Assembly (NCBI RefSeq): GCF_002077135.1
Contig: NZ_LDOS01000002.1
Location: 930,001-994,000, forward strand
Length of the DNA stretch: 64,000 bases
From: Metallibacterium scheffleri
Lineage (GTDB): Bacteria > Pseudomonadota > Gammaproteobacteria > Xanthomonadales > Rhodanobacteraceae
Reading direction: 5' to 3'
Part shown: piece by piece, positions 48,947-58,688 of the stretch
Layout of the letters: each line of letters opens with the position of its first letter
Numbering within the stretch: the first letter of the stretch is position 1
Notes under the pieces: generated by a model
What the model was told of the DNA's origin: nothing
Seen by the model: only the letters and a program-made list of their open reading frames with translations
Database searches by the model: none
Made by a program: the position numbers and the translations under genes

Positions 48947-49564
48947 ATGAAGCGATTTCATCCGCGGATCGCCCGTCTCGCACTGGCGCTGATCGCGTTG
49001 ACCCTTGCCGGCTGCAATATCCACTCCGCGCCGCCACCCGCACTGGAGGTCGCACAGTTGTTTCCGGTGCCACGCACCGTGCCCGGGTTCACGCTGACGC
49101 GCAGCGACGGCCAGCCGCTGATGCACGCCGATTGGAAGGGCCGCTACACACTGGTCTTCATGGGCTACACGCACTGCCCGGACATCTGCCCGACCACGCT
49201 GCTGACGCTGCGCAGTCTGTGGGGAGCGTTGCGCAAGGCTGGCCTCACCGACCGGGTCGCGGTCGAGTTCATCTCGGTGGACCCCGGGCGCGACACGCCC
49301 AAACGCCTGGCCGAGTACGTGCACTGGTTCAATCCGGCCTTCACTGGCGCCACCGGCAGCGCTGCCGAGCTGGACAAAATCTCCAAGGCGCTGATGCTGC
49401 CGTTCAAGATCGTACCGGGCGCGCACGGCGGCTACAGCGTGGATCACAGCGCCACGCTGGCAATCATTGGTCCCGATGCACGCGAGATCGGCGTGTTCAT
49501 GCCACCATTGCACGCCGCGCCGATGGCCGCGGACCTGAAACGCCTGCTGGCCTGGAAGTCCTGA
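48947..49564 (+). CDS. SCO1/SenC/PrrC-family copper chaperone lipoprotein
   Basis: The 205-residue thioredoxin-fold protein has a lipoprotein signal (LAGC, Cys at about 22). The copper-binding CPDIC motif is at about 78-82, and the distal His is in YSVDHSATL. It should insert Cu(A) into cytochrome c oxidase subunit II or protect envelope thiols. ATG 48947 begins the signal peptide. Its TGA shares a base with the psd ATG. Confidence 0.93.
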   Translation: MKRFHPRIARLALALIALTLAGCNIHSAPPPALEVAQLFPVPRTVPGFTLTRSDGQPLMHADWKGRYTLVFMGYTHCPDICPTTLLTLRSLWGALRKAGLTDRVAVEFISVDPGRDTPKRLAEYVHWFNPAFTGATGSAAELDKISKALMLPFKIVPGAHGGYSVDHSATLAIIGPDAREIGVFMPPLHAAPMAADLKRLLAWKS

Positions 49565-50412
49565 TGCGCTTTACCGTTGCGCTGAGCCACGTGCTGCCGC
49601 AGCACACGCTGAGTGCGCTGGTGCGCGCGGCCACGCGCTGGCGCTGGCGGCCCTGGAAAAACTGGCTGATCCAACACGTCGTGCGCAGCTATGCCGTGGA
49701 TCTGTCCGAGGCGGAGAATCCCGACCCAACCCAGTACGCGCATTTCGATGCCTTTTTCACGCGTGCGCTGCGGCCCGGCGCGCGGCCGCTGGATGCCGAT
49801 CCGCGCAGTCTGCTGTGCCCCGCCGACGGGCGCATCAGCCAGGCAGGCGCGATCCGCGACGGACGTATCGTGCAGGCCAAGGGTCGCGACTACAGCCTGG
49901 CCGAATTGCTGGGAGATGGCGCCGCCGCGCAGCGTTACGCCCAAGGCAGTTTCGTCAACGTGTACCTGTCGCCGCGCGATTACCACCGTGTGCACATGCC
50001 CTGTGCCGGGCGGCTTGTCGAAACGCTGCATATCCCAGGGCGCTTGTTCAGCGTTGCTCCAGCTGCGGTGGCCGGGGTCGATCGGCTGTTCGCGCGCAAC
50101 GAGCGGCTGGTGTGCCACTTCGATGGCGTGCATGGACCCTTTGTCGTGGTGATGGTCGGCGCCCTGCTGGTGTCCGGCATCTCCACGGTCTGGGCCGGCG
50201 CCGTCGTGCCACCCTATGCGCGCGTGCCGCAACGCCTGCGCCCATCCGGACCGCAACTTGCAGCGGGGGCGGAAATGGCGCGTTTCCACATGGGCTCAAC
50301 GGTGATCATCGTGTTGCCTGCTGGCGCCGCGACCCTGCGGGTCGGGTTGGTCGCTGAACTGGCCGTACGCATGGGTGAGCGCCTGGGTACGCTGTCCAGC
50401 CAGGACAACTGA
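49564..50412 (+). CDS. psd: Phosphatidylserine decarboxylase proenzyme
   Basis: The 282-residue membrane-associated enzyme makes phosphatidylethanolamine. It self-cleaves at the Gly-Ser of FHMGSTVI near the C-terminus to form the pyruvoyl subunit (the motif is LGST in E. coli). Conserved DYHRVHMP and CPADGRI are present. The ATG overlaps the SCO1 stop by one base, an unusual partner for psd. Confidence 0.95.
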   Translation: MRFTVALSHVLPQHTLSALVRAATRWRWRPWKNWLIQHVVRSYAVDLSEAENPDPTQYAHFDAFFTRALRPGARPLDADPRSLLCPADGRISQAGAIRDGRIVQAKGRDYSLAELLGDGAAAQRYAQGSFVNVYLSPRDYHRVHMPCAGRLVETLHIPGRLFSVAPAAVAGVDRLFARNERLVCHFDGVHGPFVVVMVGALLVSGISTVWAGAVVPPYARVPQRLRPSGPQLAAGAEMARFHMGSTVIIVLPAGAATLRVGLVAELAVRMGERLGTLSSQDN

Positions 50413-50420
50413 CCCAGTGC

Positions 50421-50449
50421 GTCACTTTGTGACCTCAAGCGCATATACT
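50421..50449 (+). promoter_or_regulatory. Promoter region with palindrome before an unknown gene
   Basis: TATACT at 50444-50449 is a good -10. A GTCAC-TTT-GTGAC palindrome at 50421-50433 covers the -35 position, so it may be an operator. The expected start is near 50456, with a 54-base leader before ATG 50510. Confidence 0.42.
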
Positions 50450-50509
50450 TCCAACCGAGCCATCTAGGCTGACGCGCGCCACATTGCGGCGCCGCGATCG
50501 GGAGACATC

Positions 50510-50956
50510 ATGCAGCTAGTCGCACGAATCGTTGCCATGGGCCGGGCGCTGCGCCTGAGCCGCCAATTGCGCCAAATCGAATCCGCGATCGGGACATTGT
50601 CCGCACCCTTGCGCGACAGCCTGGCCATGTTGACAGTGAAGGAGCTGGCCAACGCCGCGCGTGCGGAGTCTCCGCATTTGTATGGCTCACCGCCGGACAG
50701 GATTTACCAGACTTGGGGCGAAGGCGCCGAGGTCGGCCTGGAGCGCGCGCTTTCGGACAACGCGCAGGTGCGGATGCGCGGGATCGCGCTGTGGATCGCG
50801 GTGGTCTACCACGAGACTGAAAATGCCGACCACGCGACATTGACCAGCCTGCACAAGCAGGTGCTGCGCCTGTTGCGCGTGATCAAGGAATCCGCTGGAG
50901 CCAAGCCCGAAGTCTATGCACAGTGGGGCACCGACGGGCGCGGCGAAGCGGCCTGA
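50510..50956 (+). CDS. Conserved-looking cytosolic protein of unknown function
   Basis: The 148-residue protein is largely helical with no signal or membrane segment. It begins with an amphipathic Arg-rich region (1-45), and the middle contains a Tyr/Trp stretch (IYQTWGEGAEVG) and a helical IALWIAVVYHETENADH segment. I recognise no family. Good codon usage, a preceding promoter and a plausible start (GGGAGACATC before ATG 50510) support it as real. It converges on the lytic transglycosylase gene. Confidence 0.75.
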   Translation: MQLVARIVAMGRALRLSRQLRQIESAIGTLSAPLRDSLAMLTVKELANAARAESPHLYGSPPDRIYQTWGEGAEVGLERALSDNAQVRMRGIALWIAVVYHETENADHATLTSLHKQVLRLLRVIKESAGAKPEVYAQWGTDGRGEAA

Positions 50957-51021
50957 GCCGCTCGCCATTGCTTCAAGCATGTGTCCGCACGCATGTCGCC
51001 TCCTCGGCGCGCGAAGTGCTC

Positions 51022-52905
51022 TCAGCCGCGACGGCAGGCAGGCAACCGCAGCTCCATGCCGGCGGTGATCACGTAAGGCATGCCCAGACCATTCGCCTGC
51101 GCGATCGACGCCACATCCTGACAGCCGAAGCGCTGGGCGATGCCACTCAAGGTGTCACCAGGCTGCACATGATAAGTGCGCGCGGTGGCAACATCGCGCT
51201 GTGCCATGGCGCCACATGCCGGCACGCGCAGGTCCATGCCGGGCCGGATCATGTATGCCGGAGCGCTGAGGTCATTGGCGCGTGCAATGTCCAGCGGATC
51301 GGTGCACCCGAAATGCTGCGCGATGCCATTCAGGGTGTCACCCGGCTGCACGCGGTAGCTGCGTGCAGCTGCCACATCGCGCTGCGGCATGCTCGAGCAG
51401 GCCGGCACGCGCAGGTCCATGCCGGGTTTGATCATGTATGTGGGTGCACGCAAATGATTGGCGCGCGCGATATCCAGCGGATCCGCGCAGCCAAACCGTT
51501 GCGCGATGCCGTTCAAGGTGTCGCCTGGACGCACCTGATAGCGTTGCAGCGCAGCGACTTCGCGACGCGGCGGCGGTGACGCAGCCCAGACCGGTGGTGG
51601 CGCAGCCGCATGCAAGGTATCGGCCAATGCTGTCCAACGGCTGTCCGGCGCGCATTCGGCGGCATACGCGGATTCCAGTTGCTTGGGTATGCGCAGCTTC
51701 GTGCCGGCCGGCTGCACCGCCTGCGGGTCGAGTTGCGGATTGAGGTTGCGCAAGGTGCGAAACCAGCCGTCCTGCATGCCACCAGTCTGCCCCAGACACA
51801 CCGTCAGCTCGGACAGCGACGCCGGAGCCAGCAGGCTGACATGGCCGGGCACGCCGTCGATCCGCGGAAACTTGAGGTTGTAGCGATCCGGATGCAGGTA
51901 CAGCCATGCCGCGGCCAGCACCATCGGCACATATTCGCGGGTTTCCGGCGGCAGCGCATCGTAGACCTGCGGTGACCAGAAACTGGCGTCTGCGGGACCG
52001 GCCAGACGTCCGATGAAACCGGGGCCGCCGTTGTAAGCCGCCAGCGTCAATTCGAGATTGTCATTGAACGCCTTCAATTGCTGGTTGATGAACTCGGCAT
52101 TGGCCAGCGCTTCCAGGCGTGGGTCGAAACGCTGGTCGAAACCATCGACCACTCTGAGGCCATATTGCTGCGCTGTTGCCGGCATGAATTGCAGCGGCCC
52201 GGCGGCGCCGGCGCGCGACACCGCGTGCACCTTGCCTGCCGATTCCTTGGCCATGATGCCGAACAACAGCGCCTCGGGCAGCCCAGCTTTGCGGTACGCA
52301 GGCTCCATCTCGGCGCGCAGGAACTGGTAATTGACGTAGCTCGACATCAACTGACTGCGCATCTGTGTCAACCATTCCTCGATGGCGGCCTTGACCGCAT
52401 CGTTGTTGGCGACCAGAGCGGACAATCCGCCGTTCTTCAGCAGCGCCACCGCGCGCTGCGACTGCGGCACGATCTGCAGTACCGGCGAGGATTCTCCGGC
52501 CAGCGCATCGGCATTGGTGCCGACCAGCGCAGCGCGATCGCCGCCGACGTGCTCGCGCAAACGCATCATGCGGTCATAGGTGGCACTGACGCGCCGCATG
52601 TCGCATCCCGGCGTGCGGGCACAGGATTGCGCCGCGGCGGAAACCTGATTGAGCGCGTTGAGAATGGCCTGCCCGGCGCCAGGATCGTCGCGATGCTGCG
52701 CGGCCAGCGCATCCTGATACGACTGCGCACCTTGATGCAGCGCGGTGTAGATGGCGCCGGCCCGGCCCGTGCCGGATTGTGCCGCGTCGCTGCCCGCGCT
52801 CAGGCCCTGGGCCGGGCCGTTGATGCTGGCGCATCCCGATAGAGCCACTGCGATGAGTGCCGCCAACGTGATTGCAAAACCGGAACTGCCGTATCGGATT
52901 GCCAC
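51022..52905 (-). CDS. MltD-type lytic transglycosylase lipoprotein with three LysM repeats
   Basis: The 627-residue envelope protein has a lipoprotein signal (VALSGC, Cys near 25). The SLT domain's catalytic Glu is in GIMAKESAGK, with GPLQFMPATA and AYNGGPG. Three C-terminal LysM modules have an exact 61-residue period, each with FGC and PAC cysteines that could form a disulfide. It should cleave peptidoglycan glycans to 1,6-anhydro ends. GTG 52905 has a GGAGAG site and is preferred to GTG 52920. The LysM DNA (about 51040-51560) is near-identical between copies. Confidence 0.92.
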   Translation of the reverse strand: MAIRYGSSGFAITLAALIAVALSGCASINGPAQGLSAGSDAAQSGTGRAGAIYTALHQGAQSYQDALAAQHRDDPGAGQAILNALNQVSAAAQSCARTPGCDMRRVSATYDRMMRLREHVGGDRAALVGTNADALAGESSPVLQIVPQSQRAVALLKNGGLSALVANNDAVKAAIEEWLTQMRSQLMSSYVNYQFLRAEMEPAYRKAGLPEALLFGIMAKESAGKVHAVSRAGAAGPLQFMPATAQQYGLRVVDGFDQRFDPRLEALANAEFINQQLKAFNDNLELTLAAYNGGPGFIGRLAGPADASFWSPQVYDALPPETREYVPMVLAAAWLYLHPDRYNLKFPRIDGVPGHVSLLAPASLSELTVCLGQTGGMQDGWFRTLRNLNPQLDPQAVQPAGTKLRIPKQLESAYAAECAPDSRWTALADTLHAAAPPPVWAASPPPRREVAALQRYQVRPGDTLNGIAQRFGCADPLDIARANHLRAPTYMIKPGMDLRVPACSSMPQRDVAAARSYRVQPGDTLNGIAQHFGCTDPLDIARANDLSAPAYMIRPGMDLRVPACGAMAQRDVATARTYHVQPGDTLSGIAQRFGCQDVASIAQANGLGMPYVITAGMELRLPACRRG

Positions 52906-53131
52906 GTCGTTTCTCTCCACAGCAGATGCGATGCGCGCACGTTAGCCGTGTGCGCGATTTAGCTCAAGCTCCCGATGGGTGTTTTGCGCAACGCCGAAGT
53001 GGCGCGCGGACACGTGCCACCCCTGCATGCGCGACTAGAATCGACGCCGGGTTGGAAGAATCATGGCAGCAAAGATGAATGGGGGTCCCATTGAAACGTG
53101 TCCGACTGACGATTGCCGCGTGGCCTGCGGG

Positions 53132-53153
53132 CGTCGCCCGCATACGGGCGACG
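53132..53153. repeat. Perfect 9-bp hairpin just upstream of greB
   Basis: CGTCGCCCG and CGGGCGACG pair around a CATA loop, 20 bases before the greB ATG. It might affect greB translation. The gap 52906-53173 also holds a 33-codon frame (53063-53164, GGAAG before its ATG) that I cannot support as a gene. Confidence 0.6.
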
Positions 53154-53173
53154 GGCAGCATTGACCCGCGCGC

Positions 53174-53689
53174 ATGAGTCGCTGGCGCCCACCACAACCT
53201 GGTTCCACTGCGGTGATCACACGCGCCGGATTCGAGTCGCTGCGCGCTGAACTGGACGTTCTCTGGCATCAGCGCAGGCCCGAGGTCGTGCGGGCACTGG
53301 CGGCAGCGGCCGCCGAGGGTGACCGCTCGGAAAACGCCGAGTACGTCTACCGCAAAAAACAACTGGGTGAAATCGACCGGCGCGTGCGTTACCTGAGCAA
53401 GCGCCTGCCCGCGCTGCGCGTCATCGAACACCCGCCGACGCGCACCGACACCGTCTACTTCGGCGCATGGGTGTGCGTCAGGGACGATGACGGGGTGCGT
53501 CACGACTACCGCATCGTCGGGCCCGATGAGATCGACCCTGCGCGCTGCTGGATCAGCATCGACTCACCGTTGGCCAGGGCGCTGCTGGGCAAGCACGTCG
53601 ATGATCAAGCTGAAGCCATGTTGCCCAGCGGGATGCATCACTTCGAAGTGTGCAGGATCGACTATGCGTCCAAGCCGGAATCATCATGA
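53174..53689 (+). CDS. greB: Transcription elongation factor GreB
   Basis: The 171-residue factor stimulates transcript cleavage by backtracked RNA polymerase. It has the N-terminal coiled-coil with the acidic tip GDRSENAEY and a C-terminal FKBP-like domain. The Arg/Lys-rich [22 protein letters not shown] and VRDDDG turn are GreB-like rather than GreA-like. ATG 53174 is chosen at the conserved [10 protein letters not shown] lead-in. Confidence 0.92.
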   Translation: MSRWRPPQPGSTAVITRAGFESLRAELDVLWHQRRPEVVRALAAAAAEGDRSENAEYVYRKKQLGEIDRRVRYLSKRLPALRVIEHPPTRTDTVYFGAWVCVRDDDGVRHDYRIVGPDEIDPARCWISIDSPLARALLGKHVDDQAEAMLPSGMHHFEVCRIDYASKPESS

Positions 53690-53978
53690 CCGGGGGGATG
53701 CCGGTGCTGTGCTCAGCAGATCGCGCCTGGTATCGACCTGATGCGCATGCCGATGACGCGCCCATCGCACTGCGGCCTGATGTCGCATCTCCGGCATTGC
53801 CGTGTTCGCGGCGGGGCGCATGGAACTCCCGGGTCATGCTTGCTGGATGGAACCCGCAATCTGGATGGAACCCGCAATCACCAGCTTGCCGCTTGCCCGA
53901 ACACCATGCCGAAATACACGATGCGCATCTCGCGCGCATGGACAGCGATGCCGCAGCATGGGCAGAATCCGCATTCGC
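53690..53978. other. Gap between greB and ccmA with no supported gene
   Basis: An open frame from about 53689 to 53982 could encode a Trp/Pro-rich product, but it has poor codon character and no clear start. It contains an 18-bp perfect tandem repeat (53843-53878). No convincing promoter or terminator is visible, although a ccm promoter must lie here or upstream. Confidence 0.55.
53843..53878 (+). repeat. Two tandem copies of an 18-bp repeat
   Basis: CTGGATGGAACCCGCAAT occurs twice without a gap (53843-53860 and 53861-53878). If the surrounding frame were translated it would give a GWNPQS duplication. Confidence 0.9.
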
Positions 53979-54620
53979 ATGAGCCCCGCCCCCGCCAGCA
54001 GCACGTCCCCGATGATCGACGCCCATGGACTGGGTTTCGCGCGCCGGGATGAGAACGTGTTCGGACCGCTGGACTTCATCTTGCGTGGCGGTGAGATCGG
54101 GTTGATCGAAGGCGACAACGGCAGCGGCAAGACCACGCTGCTGCGCGTCTTGGCGGGTCTGCTGCGACCCAGCTTCGGCAAGGCACAGGTGCTCGGTGCG
54201 CAACCCGGCAGTGAAGAAGCGCGTGCAAGCACGATCAGCATGGGCCATCTGCTGGGCTTGAAAGCCGATTTGAGCGCGCTGGAAAACCTGCGCGTCGGCA
54301 TGGGGCTTTACGGCCATGCGGCCGCATCCGACCCGCGCGCCATGCTGGCCAGGGTCGGTTTGGATGGTTACGCAGACGAGGCTGTGCGCAGCCTCTCGGC
54401 AGGGCAGAAAAAGCGTGTCGCGCTGGCGCGGCTGGCGCTGCTGCCGGCGCGGCTGTGGCTGCTTGACGAGCCCTACGCCAATCTCGATCGACATGGCATC
54501 AGTCTGGTGAATGACCTGCTCGCCCAACATGCCGCAGCCGGTGGCGCGGCGTTGGTCACCAGCCACGGCGCGGTGAATTTCCATCAGGGCGTGACTTGCA
54601 CCATACGGCTGGCGGCATGA
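53979..54620 (+). CDS. ccmA: Heme exporter ATPase CcmA
   Basis: The 213-residue ABC ATPase has Walker A GDNGSGKTT, signature LSAGQ and Walker B LWLLDEPYANLD, with the CcmA-specific EPYANLD. With CcmB and CcmC it releases holo-CcmE during cytochrome c maturation. ATG 53979 is the likely start; ATG 54012 at MIDAHGLGF is an alternative. It opens a nine-gene ccm operon and overlaps ccmB by four bases. Confidence 0.94.
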   Translation: MSPAPASSTSPMIDAHGLGFARRDENVFGPLDFILRGGEIGLIEGDNGSGKTTLLRVLAGLLRPSFGKAQVLGAQPGSEEARASTISMGHLLGLKADLSALENLRVGMGLYGHAAASDPRAMLARVGLDGYADEAVRSLSAGQKKRVALARLALLPARLWLLDEPYANLDRHGISLVNDLLAQHAAAGGAALVTSHGAVNFHQGVTCTIRLAA

Positions 54621-55303
54621 GCACAGCCAGTCTCGGCAGCGCATTTCGCACGATGCTGGTGCGCGATCTGTTGCTGGCCTGGCGCCGGCGCGGCGATGCC
54701 ATGCTGCCGGTGCTGTACGCGATCATCGTGGCCACGCTATTCCCCTTCGCGCTGGGGCCGGAGCACGCGCTCCTGGCACGCATCGCCGGCGGCGTGGTGC
54801 TGGTGACGGTATTGCTGGCCATGTTGCTGGCACTGGACAATGTGTTTCGTGGCGATCTGGACGATGGCGCACTGGAACAAATGTTGCTGTCACCCCAGCC
54901 GCTGTCCGTGCTGCTGGCAGCGCGCATGCTGGCGTACTGGTTGGTGACCGCGTTGCCATTGCTGCTGGTGGCGCCCGTGCTGGCCTACATGCTCGGCCTG
55001 GAACCCGCAGCGCAACCGGTGCTGCTGCTGGCGCTGCTGCTAGCGACGCCCTTACTGGCGCTGCTCGGAATCGTATTGACCGCGCTCACGGCCGGGACGC
55101 GTCGCTCTGGTATGCTTTTATCATTGATGTTGTTGCCTTTGGCCGTTCCAATCGTGATCTTTGCCGCCGGTGCCGTGGGCGCCGCGCAACAGGGCTTGCC
55201 GTGGATCGCGCCCCTGGCCTGGTTGGCGGCGGCGCTCGCCCTCGCCTTGGTTCTGGCTCCGCTGGCCTGCGCCACGGCATTGCGTATCGCGCTGGACACA
55301 TGA
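54617..55303 (+). CDS. ccmB: Heme exporter permease CcmB
   Basis: The 228-residue protein has six helices and the conserved N-terminal RDLLLAWRRRGD and LDNVFRGDLDDGALEQ loop of CcmB. It forms the membrane part of the CcmAB complex. It overlaps ccmA and ccmC by four bases each. Confidence 0.94.
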   Translation: MSTASLGSAFRTMLVRDLLLAWRRRGDAMLPVLYAIIVATLFPFALGPEHALLARIAGGVVLVTVLLAMLLALDNVFRGDLDDGALEQMLLSPQPLSVLLAARMLAYWLVTALPLLLVAPVLAYMLGLEPAAQPVLLLALLLATPLLALLGIVLTALTAGTRRSGMLLSLMLLPLAVPIVIFAAGAVGAAQQGLPWIAPLAWLAAALALALVLAPLACATALRIALDT

Positions 55304-56058
55304 ACGCCTTCAAGCTCTGGTACCACAAGCTCGGCTCGCCACCGTATTTCTACGTGTTCGCGGGCTATATCCAGCCGTGGCTGTGGACGATTGCGATCGT
55401 GCTCGCGCTACTGGGCCTGTATGGCGGACTGGTGCTGGCGCCGCCCGATGCCCTGCAAGGCGATGCGTTCCGCATCATTTTCGTGCATGTGCCGGCGGCG
55501 TGGATGAGTTTGTTCGTCTATGGCGTGATGGCGGTGTCGGCCTTCGTTGCCGTGATCTGGCGTCCGAAAATGGCCGAGGTGCTGGCCATGGAGTCGGCGC
55601 CGATCGGCGCGGCCTTCACCCTGATCGCGCTGATTACCGGGTCGCTGTGGGGCAAGCCGATGTGGGGTACCTACTGGACCTGGGATGCGCGACTGACCTC
55701 GGAACTGGTGTTGTTCTTCATCTACCTCGGCGTCATCGGCCTTTATCACGCCTTTGATGATCCGCGCCAGGGTGCGCGCGCTGCGTCCTTCCTGGCCATG
55801 ATCGGCGCGGTCAACCTGCCCATCGTGCATTACTCGGTCGTGTGGTGGAATACGCTGCACCAGGGCACCACAGTGCGTTATTTCGGGCCGTCCTCGATCG
55901 CCCCCTCGATGCTGTGGCCGCTGCTGCTGATGACCATTGCCGCCAAGTTTTATTATGGCGCCAGCCTGATGGGCCGCTCGCGCGTGGCACTGCTGAATCT
56001 GGAGCGTGGCAAGGATTGGGTGGCCGATGAAGTTCGTGGAGGCGATGCGCATGGATAG
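55300..56058 (+). CDS. ccmC: Heme handling protein CcmC
   Basis: The 252-residue six-helix protein carries the tryptophan-rich heme-binding WWD motif (WGTYWTWDARLTSELVL) between two His-containing helices (VHVPAAWMS, HYSVVWWNTLHQG). It loads heme onto CcmE. ccmD overlaps its end by eight bases. Confidence 0.96.
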   Translation: MNAFKLWYHKLGSPPYFYVFAGYIQPWLWTIAIVLALLGLYGGLVLAPPDALQGDAFRIIFVHVPAAWMSLFVYGVMAVSAFVAVIWRPKMAEVLAMESAPIGAAFTLIALITGSLWGKPMWGTYWTWDARLTSELVLFFIYLGVIGLYHAFDDPRQGARAASFLAMIGAVNLPIVHYSVVWWNTLHQGTTVRYFGPSSIAPSMLWPLLLMTIAAKFYYGASLMGRSRVALLNLERGKDWVADEVRGGDAHG

Positions 56059-56233
56059 GTTCCTGGCCATGGGCGGCTTCGCCATGTATGTGTGGCCGGC
56101 CTATGCCGCGTTTTTCGTCATTCTTGCGGGCGATGTGCTGGCCACCGTCGTGCGCCGCCGCCGCGTGCTGCGCGAACTGCGCGGCCGCCTCGCCCGTCAA
56201 GGCCCCCGTCGCCGTCCGAGGACATCCGCATGA
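56051..56233 (+). CDS. ccmD: Cytochrome c maturation protein CcmD
   Basis: The 60-residue protein has one helix (about 8-28, with [20 protein letters not shown]) and an Arg-rich cytosolic tail. It helps release holo-CcmE from CcmABC. ATG 56051 is chosen; ATG 56045 is two codons earlier. Confidence 0.9.
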   Translation: MDRFLAMGGFAMYVWPAYAAFFVILAGDVLATVVRRRRVLRELRGRLARQGPRRRPRTSA

Positions 56234-56694
56234 GACCGCTGCGCCGCCGCCGCATCATTCTGGTTGCACTGATTCTGGGTGCCGTGGCGCTGGCCACCAG
56301 CGCCATGGTCTATGGCCTCTCGCAGAACATGAACTACCTGTTCACGCCCAGCCAGGTGCTGGCCGGCAAAGCACACGCTTACCGCAGTTTCCGGCTCGGT
56401 GGCATGGTCGTGGATGGCTCGATCAAACACGATCAACATTCGCTGCTGGTCGATTTCAGCGTGACCGACGGAGACCATACGATGCCTGTGCAGTACACCG
56501 GTATCCTGCCGGACCTGTTCCGCGCCAATCAGGCGGTCATCGCCACCGGGCGCATGCGCGATGGCGTGTTCGTGGCCAGCGAAGTATTAGCCAAGCACGA
56601 TGCCACCTACATGCCGCGTGAGCTCAAGCAGGCCATGGCGCAAGCCCACCTCAAGCATCACATCGCCATGCCTGCTGCGGAGGCCGTGCCATGA
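56230..56694 (+). CDS. ccmE: Periplasmic heme chaperone CcmE
   Basis: The 154-residue membrane-anchored OB-fold protein covalently carries heme through the His of KHDATYMP near residue 125. One N-terminal helix follows RRRR. The [14 protein letters not shown] segment is family-typical. It overlaps both neighbours by four bases. Confidence 0.95.
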   Translation: MRPLRRRRIILVALILGAVALATSAMVYGLSQNMNYLFTPSQVLAGKAHAYRSFRLGGMVVDGSIKHDQHSLLVDFSVTDGDHTMPVQYTGILPDLFRANQAVIATGRMRDGVFVASEVLAKHDATYMPRELKQAMAQAHLKHHIAMPAAEAVP

Positions 56695-58688
56695 TGCCCG
56701 AACTTGGCCAGGTGGCCCTGATCCTGGCGTTGCTGCTGGCCAGCGTGCAGGCCGTGTTCCCGCTGCTGGGCGCGTGGCGCGGCTCGCCGGCGCTGATCCG
56801 CATGGCGCGCCCGGCGGCGACCGGCCAGTTCGTGTTCGTGGCACTGGCTTATGCCGTGCTCACGCACGCGTTCCTGGTGAATGATTTTTCCGTGGCCTAT
56901 GTCGCGCAGAACTCCAACCTGACCCTGCCCTGGTACTACCGCCTGTCGGCGGTGTGGGGAGCGCATTCCGGCTCGCTGCTGCTGTGGGTGATGATCCTGA
57001 ATTTCTGGACGCTGGCCGTGGCGTTTTTTTCGCGGCGCCTGCCTGAGGTATTCGCCGCGCGCGTGCTGGGCGTGATGGGCATGGTGAGCGTGGGTTTTCT
57101 TGCATTCATGGTGATCACATCCAATCCGTTCCTGCGCCTGCTGCCGGCACCGGCCAACGGCATGGACCTCAACCCGGTGTTGCAGGATCCCGGCCTGGTG
57201 ATCCACCCGCCCATGCTGTACATGGGTTATGTCGGCTTTTCGGTGGCTTTTGCGTTTGCCATCGCGGCATTGCTGGGCGGCGCTCTCGACGACATCTGGG
57301 TGCGTTGGGCACGACCATGGACCAACGCCGCGTTCGGATTTCTTTCGGCCGGCATCGTGATGGGCAGCTGGTGGTCCTACGCCGAACTGGGCTGGGGCGG
57401 CTGGTGGTTCTGGGATCCGGTTGAGAATGCTTCTTTCATGCCGTGGCTGGTCGGCGCGGCGCTGATCCATGCGCAAGCCGTCACCGAAAAGCGCGGCGGG
57501 CTGCGCGCATGGACCTTGCTGTTGTCGATCTTCGCATTCTCGCTGTCGTTGCTGGGGACGTTCCTGGTGCGCTCGGGTCTGCTGACCAGCGTGCACGCCT
57601 TCGCCTCGGATCCACGTCAGGGTGCCTACCTGTTGATCCTGCTGGCGATCGCCATCGGCGGCTCACTGCTGCTGTATGCGCTGCGCGCGCCCAAGGTCGT
57701 CGGTGGCAAGCCTTTCGCGCTGGCCTCGCGTGAAACGCTGATCGTGATCGGTAATCTGATGTTCGTGGTCAGCGGCGCCATGGTGCTGATCGGCACGCTA
57801 TATCCCATCATCGGCGACGCGCTGCATCTGGGCCGGGTGTCGATCGGACCACCTTACTTCGGGCCATTGTTCATCGTGATGATGGCGCCGATCGTGCTCC
57901 TGTTGCCATTCGGACCTTTTGCGCGCTGGGGCCGCGCGGATCTGCGCGAATGGAAGCGCGTCGGCATCATCAGCGCACTGGCGGCGATTTTCGGTGGCGG
58001 CCTGTTCGCGTGGGCGGCCAGCGGCGGCATGCCGACCTGGCAGGCATGGCTGGGCGGGATTTCCTCGGCGTGGGTCTTCGCCGGTGTGGCGCAATATGCG
58101 TGGAAGCGCTGGACCGCAGTGCGCGCCGGGCGTCGCTATCCGGCTGAACTCGCGGGCATGCTGCTGGGCCATTTCGGTGTTGGCGTGTTTCTCGCCGGCG
58201 CGTTGCTCACCAACAGCCTGAGCGTGGAGCGCGACGTGCGCCTGGCGCCCGGACAAAGCGCGCAAATCGGCAGCTACAGTTATCAATTCGATGGGGTCAT
58301 CGACGTGCGCGGTCCCAACTGGATCGCACATCAAGGCACTGTCGTGGTCAGCCAGGACGGACACAAGGTGGCCGTCCTGCACCCGCAAAAGCGCGAGTAT
58401 TCCGGCGGCATCGTGCAAACCAAGGCCGCCGTCAGCGCCGGCTTGTTCCGCGATTTGTATGTGGCCCTGGGCGAAGGCCTCGGCACGCACGGTGCCTGGG
58501 CACTGCGTTTGTACGACAAACCCTTCGTGCGCTGGGTGTGGCTGGGCGGCCTGTTCATCGCCTTGGGTGGATTCGTGACCCTGCTCGACCGCCGCTTCCG
58601 CGTGCGCGCTACCGCTGCCGACGCAGACGCAGACGCAGGTGACGAGCTGACATCGGCGCCGCGCAGGCTGCGCGAGGCCGACGCATGA
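56691..58688 (+). CDS. ccmF: Cytochrome c heme lyase subunit CcmF
   Basis: The 665-residue polytopic protein has the WWD domain ([18 protein letters not shown], about 225-242) flanked by helices with the heme-ligand histidines. A long periplasmic loop lies near the C-terminus (about 520-610). It ligates heme to CxxCH motifs with CcmH and CcmI. It is fully intact and overlaps ccmG by four bases. Confidence 0.97.
   Translation: MMPELGQVALILALLLASVQAVFPLLGAWRGSPALIRMARPAATGQFVFVALAYAVLTHAFLVNDFSVAYVAQNSNLTLPWYYRLSAVWGAHSGSLLLWVMILNFWTLAVAFFSRRLPEVFAARVLGVMGMVSVGFLAFMVITSNPFLRLLPAPANGMDLNPVLQDPGLVIHPPMLYMGYVGFSVAFAFAIAALLGGALDDIWVRWARPWTNAAFGFLSAGIVMGSWWSYAELGWGGWWFWDPVENASFMPWLVGAALIHAQAVTEKRGGLRAWTLLLSIFAFSLSLLGTFLVRSGLLTSVHAFASDPRQGAYLLILLAIAIGGSLLLYALRAPKVVGGKPFALASRETLIVIGNLMFVVSGAMVLIGTLYPIIGDALHLGRVSIGPPYFGPLFIVMMAPIVLLLPFGPFARWGRADLREWKRVGIISALAAIFGGGLFAWAASGGMPTWQAWLGGISSAWVFAGVAQYAWKRWTAVRAGRRYPAELAGMLLGHFGVGVFLAGALLTNSLSVERDVRLAPGQSAQIGSYSYQFDGVIDVRGPNWIAHQGTVVVSQDGHKVAVLHPQKREYSGGIVQTKAAVSAGLFRDLYVALGEGLGTHGAWALRLYDKPFVRWVWLGGLFIALGGFVTLLDRRFRVRATAADADADAGDELTSAPRRLREADA

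Noticed and set aside
50421-50433. GTCACTTTGTGAC as an intrinsic terminator of psd
   Set aside because: Stem of five base pairs and no T-run; better regarded as a possible operator.
53063-53164. 33-codon frame with a GGAAG site between the transglycosylase and greB genes
   Set aside because: No hydrophobic or conserved character and it overlaps a hairpin; could be chance.
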